Below are positions 59,415 through 64,000 of a stretch of DNA of 64,000 bases, piece after piece (positions within the stretch are counted from its first letter, which is position 1; each line of letters starts with the position of its first letter). The notes beneath the pieces are model-generated. The model saw only the letters and a program-made list of their open reading frames with translations. It did no database searches and was not told the DNA's origin. The stretch lies in contig JAKMXF010000326.1 in the NCBI GenBank assembly GCA_024704765.1, positions 1 through 64,000 of the forward strand. The letters are read 5' to 3'. Origin of the DNA: Oopsacas minuta (lineage: Eukaryota; Porifera; Hexactinellida; Lyssacinosida; Leucopsacidae). The translations under genes and the position numbers were made by a program.

Positions 59415-61090
59415 TCAATTCTTTAATGGTATTTTTCTTTCTTTTGTAGTAAATGCTTCAATAATCTCATTTAAATCGAAATTCTGAGTTATATCTCTGT
59501 TATAGGCTAAAACTACAATATCACTTAAAGACAATCAGATAGTTTCCCCCTCTTGAAAGTTTTATTCTATTCATACATGAAAATGTACGCTCAACAGACG
59601 CTGTAGACACCGGCAATTAATTTTTTAAATTGATCAATTTCATTACATTAGGATAGAATTCAGGGTTCATGTATTTCAAATCAGAATCAACATTAGTAAA
59701 TGCGTGGTATTTCAATATCTCGCTTTGTAGAGAAATTTCGTTAATATTCAAAACCTCAGAATAATGTCCAAGTAATTGTTTTAGAAAACTAAAATTGAAA
59801 AATCCATAGATAGAGAATTTAATCCAACCAGAACCTTCAATATATTGATACTGGGGATTGAAAATCGCTTAACTAAAGCATCTGAAATGAGATTTCGTAC
59901 TTGATTTGTGATATTGTTAAGGAATTCAGCATGGTTAATTTCGGAAATAGTACTATTTGGTACGGTGCAGGGTGTTAATCACTGTCAGAGGTATAGCACA
60001 TTTCCACTTAATATTACGGCCTTTAAATACTATCCGATAATATATTCGGATTATTTAGATCTTCGATTTTCTTAACCTCAGATATTTCGTGAATTGCATG
60101 ATGCTAATTGATACCAGTTGATTGGAGGTAAAGATGGAGCTGGTTAATAATACCTAAAACTAAATGTGTCAATACGCTAGTAAGAATAAATCTACCATCA
60201 CCCAATTTATGATATAAACCAGTTCCAGTTATCGACTACTTATCATATTCTTCAGCTTTATGACATAATGTGATCAGAATTGCTTGATGTCGTTTGTATA
60301 CTGTGTCACTAGAGTAAAACAAGCCCACTAATATCATGTCTTTGTGGAATCTTTTGGATAGTTTCTTTTAGTCCCAGTTTACTTATTTCAAAAAGATCGG
60401 TATTTTTTGGTTGGTTAAATTATGTGTAGAGAGGGTCTAAAATACTAATACAATCTTTACAAGATTATTTTCAAAGAGATTTGCAATTAACAGATTGAGT
60501 CGATGAGCATTACAATGAATGTAAACTAGCCATGGGTATACATTTTTAAGACGAGCTTGAACACCACTAATATGCCCACTCATCACGCTCGCACCCATCC
60601 ATTGAAACTGCTACGAGTGTTCCAGATGTTCGTAGCATAGAAATAATAACTTCTGATTCATTAGATTGACTTAATGCATCAAATTCTTTAATATGCGAAA
60701 ATCCAAGAATTCTCTCATTGGGTACGGACCCATAACAAAATCGGATGCAGAAACTAAGTTGTTCATGTCCGCTATTATATTTAGACTCGCCCATTAATAA
60801 TGAATAAAATAGTTACTTTCTACTTCATCGCCTATTCTCCTTTGGACTTCAGATGCCATCAATGAAATTAATTCATTGTAAATAGTCACCAAGATAATCT
60901 ACATGCATGGAATATTGACCTTTAATCTTCTCCCTAGCACCCCTAAAATCTTCATTGACCCTAAAATTTACCTCCATTAATTCACTAAAATTCCCTTTGT
61001 TAAGAAAATCTGGAGTTTCGTCATCTCCTCTGAAAGGCATTTCTTGTACACAGAAGTAACGAATATATTCCAATAAGATATTAAAAATTT
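59415..61090 (-). pseudogene. ZMYM1-like (DUF4371) hAT transposase
   Basis: Decayed gene on minus related to zinc-finger MYM-type protein 1 hAT elements. YIRYFCVQEMPFRGDDET then NKGNFSELMEV is the DUF4371 start. Then come EQLSFCIRFCYG, GFSHIKEFDALS and (shifted) GASVMSGHISGVQARLKNVY, PWLVYIHCNAHRLNLLIANL. The end is STASVERTFSCMNRIKLSRG, the dimerisation segment with its Glu, closing at TGA 59417-59415. The usual DGA of such proteins reads MDG/GA across a shift. Many stops; no terminal repeats identified. Confidence 0.75.
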
Positions 61091-61874
61091 TACATTATTT
61101 TCCATTATATCTGACTTATGCGAGTTCAACCTTGATGCAATCGAAATGTGTTTGTGTAATATTTGTTCTTTTTATTCCTGCCACTTAGTCATACCAGTTA
61201 TATGCTCTGATGATGTACTATGTTTACCTACCCCTTTCTCCTTCAATTATGCTTTTCCCCAATTATCAAAACCATTTTTAGTAAAGTTGTTTCTCGTTTG
61301 TAAGAACTAAAATATACGCATGGTAAATAATATATTCGATTTGTAGAAATACTCTAGCAAATCCGAGGGTGAATATCATACCAACCACTCTGAAAACTAT
61401 TATACTTTCAATTGTTGAATTTATTATCTAATATCGCCTTGGGGTACCAGGAAAGAATTGTCTGGGCAGGACCGTTGTCCTTCGTACCTATATCCGTGGG
61501 AATTTCTAATACAAGGATGGAAAATCATTAGGATCAGCTACATTGTATGCTCTAAATAATGATGCTTGGCCCATTTGAATTGAATTCATACACCCTTGCC
61601 TAACCGATTTTCATCAAGAGAGGAGTTTTCTCAGCATCTCTGACTATTTAGAGAGGTTGTTAATAGTAGATGGAGTTACAAAGAAATTTTCAAGATGTTG
61701 TGTTTCATTAAGCTAATATGATTGAATACTGTACATGGTGATTGAAATTGATATAATTAGACATTTATAAAAAATAAATTATGACAATTATTGACAATTG
61801 TATTTGTCCTTAGATATAACTAATTTGGATTGTTTTGGTTCAAACTTAATCGAATTAGGACAATCAATTACTTA
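61091..61874. other. No gene
   Basis: AT-rich sequence. It may contain the worn N-terminal part of the ZMYM1-like gene, but nothing certain. Confidence 0.4.
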
Positions 61875-61876
61875 TA

Positions 61877-63185
61877 CAAGGGTTGTTCAATAAATAATGA
61901 GACATATTTTCATAATTCATATAGTAAACTTATACTTATCAAAATTGATTATCAAATGTTTCGATAAATTCCTCCTTTAACTGTATACATCGTTTTCATC
62001 GTTCTGGTAACTTTTCCATCCCAGTGGGATAGAATTCTTTGGGGTGCCTTTTCCCACTGATTATTTAATACTCCAGCCATTTGAAATCATCAAATCTCTT
62101 CCTTCGAAGAGATTTCTTCATCTTTCCAAACAGCCAGTAGTCGCTGGGAGCCAGATCTGGACTATACGGGGATGAGGGAGACATTCAAATCCTAAGTCGT
62201 CAATTGCAGCCATTGTCTTGGGGCTTACATGGGGCCTTGCGTTGTCATGTTGCAGCAATACGCCATGTGTCAACTTGCCTCGCCTCTCACGTTTAATCGC
62301 TTGACGCAATTCTTTCAATTCGTCAACGTAATAATCACTGTTTATGGTTGTCTTCTCAGACAACCAGTCGAGGTGCATAATTCTTTCCCTATCCCCAAAT
62401 ACTGTTGCCATTCTCTTCCCTGCTGATTTTGCGGACTTTACCTTGATGGGTACACGTTCATGACGTCTCTTCCACTACTTCGATTGAGTTTTGCTCACTG
62501 GTCCGTAATAATGAAACCAAGTTTCATACCCCGTTACTATACGATCCAAAAGTCTTCCTCTGCCTTGTATCTTGAAAGTAATTCTTTGCTAACTCTGACC
62601 TTTGCGCGTTTTCTTCTTTTGAAAGAAGTTTTTGGGACCCAACGAGCAGTTACCTTCGACATTTCCAGATCTTCAGTGATAATCGTGTGTAGTGTAGCTT
62701 TTGATATACCTACCTTCTCTTCTAACTCTCGCAGGCTTATCCGTCTGTCCTCGTCCAAAATTGTTTGGACCCTCTCGATATTTTGCGGGTTTTTTGAGGA
62801 AGTCGGACGACCTGGACGAGGGTCATCGTAGAGTTCCTCATCGCCATTATCAAAACGTTCGATTCATCTATTTATGGGTGCTTTCGAAGGACATTCATCA
62901 CCGAAAATATCCTGCATTTCACGAAGAATGCATGAGCCAGTCTTCCCCTTTTCCACAGGTACCAAATTATTTGCCGTTTTTCCTTCTTTGCTTTTGTCCA
63001 TTAGTTGAAAAAGTAGTCTATACAAATCAAACTTTATACTGAAGAATATGCTAGTAGGGTAAAGAGTATATTGTATCGAAGTTAGACAACCAGGTAAGGC
63101 TTGTAATCTGATATTAGGCTTAGAGCTGTATTAACAAGAATGTGAATTCGATACATTAGCCTCATTACTTATAGAACAACACTTG
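61877..63185 (-). mobile_element. mariner element
   Basis: 1.3 kb bordered by TA at 61875-61876 and 63186-63187. Inverted ends: left CAAGGGTTGTTCAATAAATA, right (reverse complement) CAAGTGTTGTTCTATAAGTA, both running into ATGAG. Transposase on minus. Confidence 0.85.
62060..63001 (-). pseudogene. mariner transposase (DD34D), first Asp lost
   Basis: ATG at 63001: MDKSKEGKTANNLV, helix-turn-helix, an in-frame TGA where Trp is expected (INR-stop-IERF, about 62868), PRPGRPTSS, then RRISLRELEEKVGISKATLH, the second helix-turn-helix. A stop follows at about 62537. The first catalytic site reads VTGYETWFHYYGP, with Tyr in place of Asp. Asp 2 is present in LLQHDNARPHVS. Asp 3 is read in the alternative frame as SPDLAPSDYWLFGKMK near 62150. 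The triad change alone would kill activity. Confidence 0.86.
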
Positions 63186-63259
63186 TAACTTATAGATTAA
63201 AAATTTAGTAAATGATCTCTCTTCCAGCTTGGTGAGATCACACCTTTATACCTTCTTCA

Positions 63260-63480
63260 TTGAGTTAGTGTAGTTAGCTAGAAATTCTGGACCAAATGTT
63301 TACCATTCGGCCTCAATCAATATTTTTCCATTATGTCTTTAGGAGCCTTATATTGTAATCACTTTTTGAGTACAGCCCAAGGTTCTCAATAAGTTTGAGA
63401 TCCAGACTATTAGCTGACCAATCTATGGTGTAAATAACGATCGATTTTCGAAGATTCTGATACCTTTGATTAGTGGATAC
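63260..63480 (-). pseudogene. Tc1-like transposase scrap
   Basis: On minus, IVIYTIDWSANSLDLKLIENLG corresponds to the Tc1 motif DWPANSPDLNPIENLW, keeping the catalytic Glu of the DD34E triad. APKDIMEK-like residues follow in another frame. Only the C-terminal part remains; no ends were found. Confidence 0.5.
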
Positions 63481-64000
63481 TAGAGTTGCCTTCTAACCTG
63501 CTATAATATATTTTACAGCATCTAATAATTTTAGTTTTCCTATTACAGATAGGCAAACAGTAAGTGCTTTGGCATAAGTATTACAAATATACTGATAACA
63601 TTTTTGGCTATGTTAGTTGATATAATTCACGCTAAATGTATCCATATTTCCCAATCATAAATTTTTAGCAACATCTAGTTAATTGAATAGATAATGACCT
63701 AAATAAATTTTCATATTGTTTCAACCACAAATATCAATTGCTATTGAGTAATTCTGATGCCATCTTTGAATCCACTTGTGAGGCACCCTGAGATCAATTC
63801 TTACCAAGCATAAGTACTAAAGTGGCTGCGTTAGCGAGTTACAAAGATCATAATTTTTATGCCACGACCACATTAGGTCGCCACAGTTGCTCCATATTTG
63901 AAAACTAAATTCGCTTGCTACTTTTTATGTTCCATATACGGTAGTCATTCACCATATCGAATTTGAATTGTATCCAAAATGTATTACAGAGTGTCTAATA
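63481..64000. other. No gene
   Basis: AT-rich sequence to the window edge; nothing recognised. Confidence 0.45.

Overview
The window looks like nuclear DNA of an animal, most likely an arthropod. It is AT-rich and gene-poor, the one host gene has spliced exons with GT/AG borders, and almost everything else is decayed DNA transposon. No prokaryotic operons, rRNA, tRNA or CRISPR arrays were seen. A copepod or similar crustacean would fit the mix of mariner, maT, hAT, P, Ginger and Zisupton-like elements, but that is an inference.

Host gene. I recognise one conserved cellular gene, on the minus strand: a homologue of TICRR/treslin (the animal Sld3), a replication-origin firing factor. Three exons are supported: 44821-43220 (start codon and N-terminal domain), 33839-33203 (end of the Sld3/treslin domain and a Ser/Thr-rich linker) and 4402-3996 (the CDK/TopBP1-site region). 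The splice phases match exactly (0/0, then 1/1). The gene therefore covers at least 41 kb, with introns of about 9.4 kb and 28.8 kb. A fourth exon at 3504-3418 is possible.

Intron 2 (4403-33202) holds a full-length P element with a THAP transposase (7175-10577), a mariner (10879-12173), a DD37D maT-like element (14826-16129), an unidentified decayed coding region (17541-19453), two copies of one GC-rich hAT-type MITE in opposite orientation (21759-22264 and 32510-32994), a possible retroelement scrap near 27.2 kb, and one of two copies of an arthropod repeat-protein family (29677-31340; the other is at 923-2560, beyond the last exon). Intron 1 (33840-43219) holds a mariner (34125-35400), a Ginger integrase transposon (36325-38980), two MITEs and an inverted tandem-repeat block.

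Upstream of the gene. A hAT element (45026-47510) lies 205 bp before the TICRR start codon. Then follow a THAP relic, a TA-flanked MITE, a hAT deletion derivative, and a complete 6-kb Zisupton-like (KDZ) transposon (50218-56212). This last element has 8-bp target duplications, terminal repeats built from three 22-bp units, a multi-exon transposase on plus and a Ulp1-protease/PHD gene on minus. The rest (56.2-64 kb) holds further hAT remnants (GTF2IRD2-like and ZMYM1/DUF4371-like), a repeat with TTGAGCGAA units, a mariner and a Tc1 scrap.

Nearly all transposase genes carry frameshifts or stops, so the window is mostly a graveyard of cut-and-paste elements inside and around one replication gene. 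The most unusual items are the Zisupton-like element with its better-preserved protease gene, and the unidentified coding remnant at 17.5-19.5 kb.
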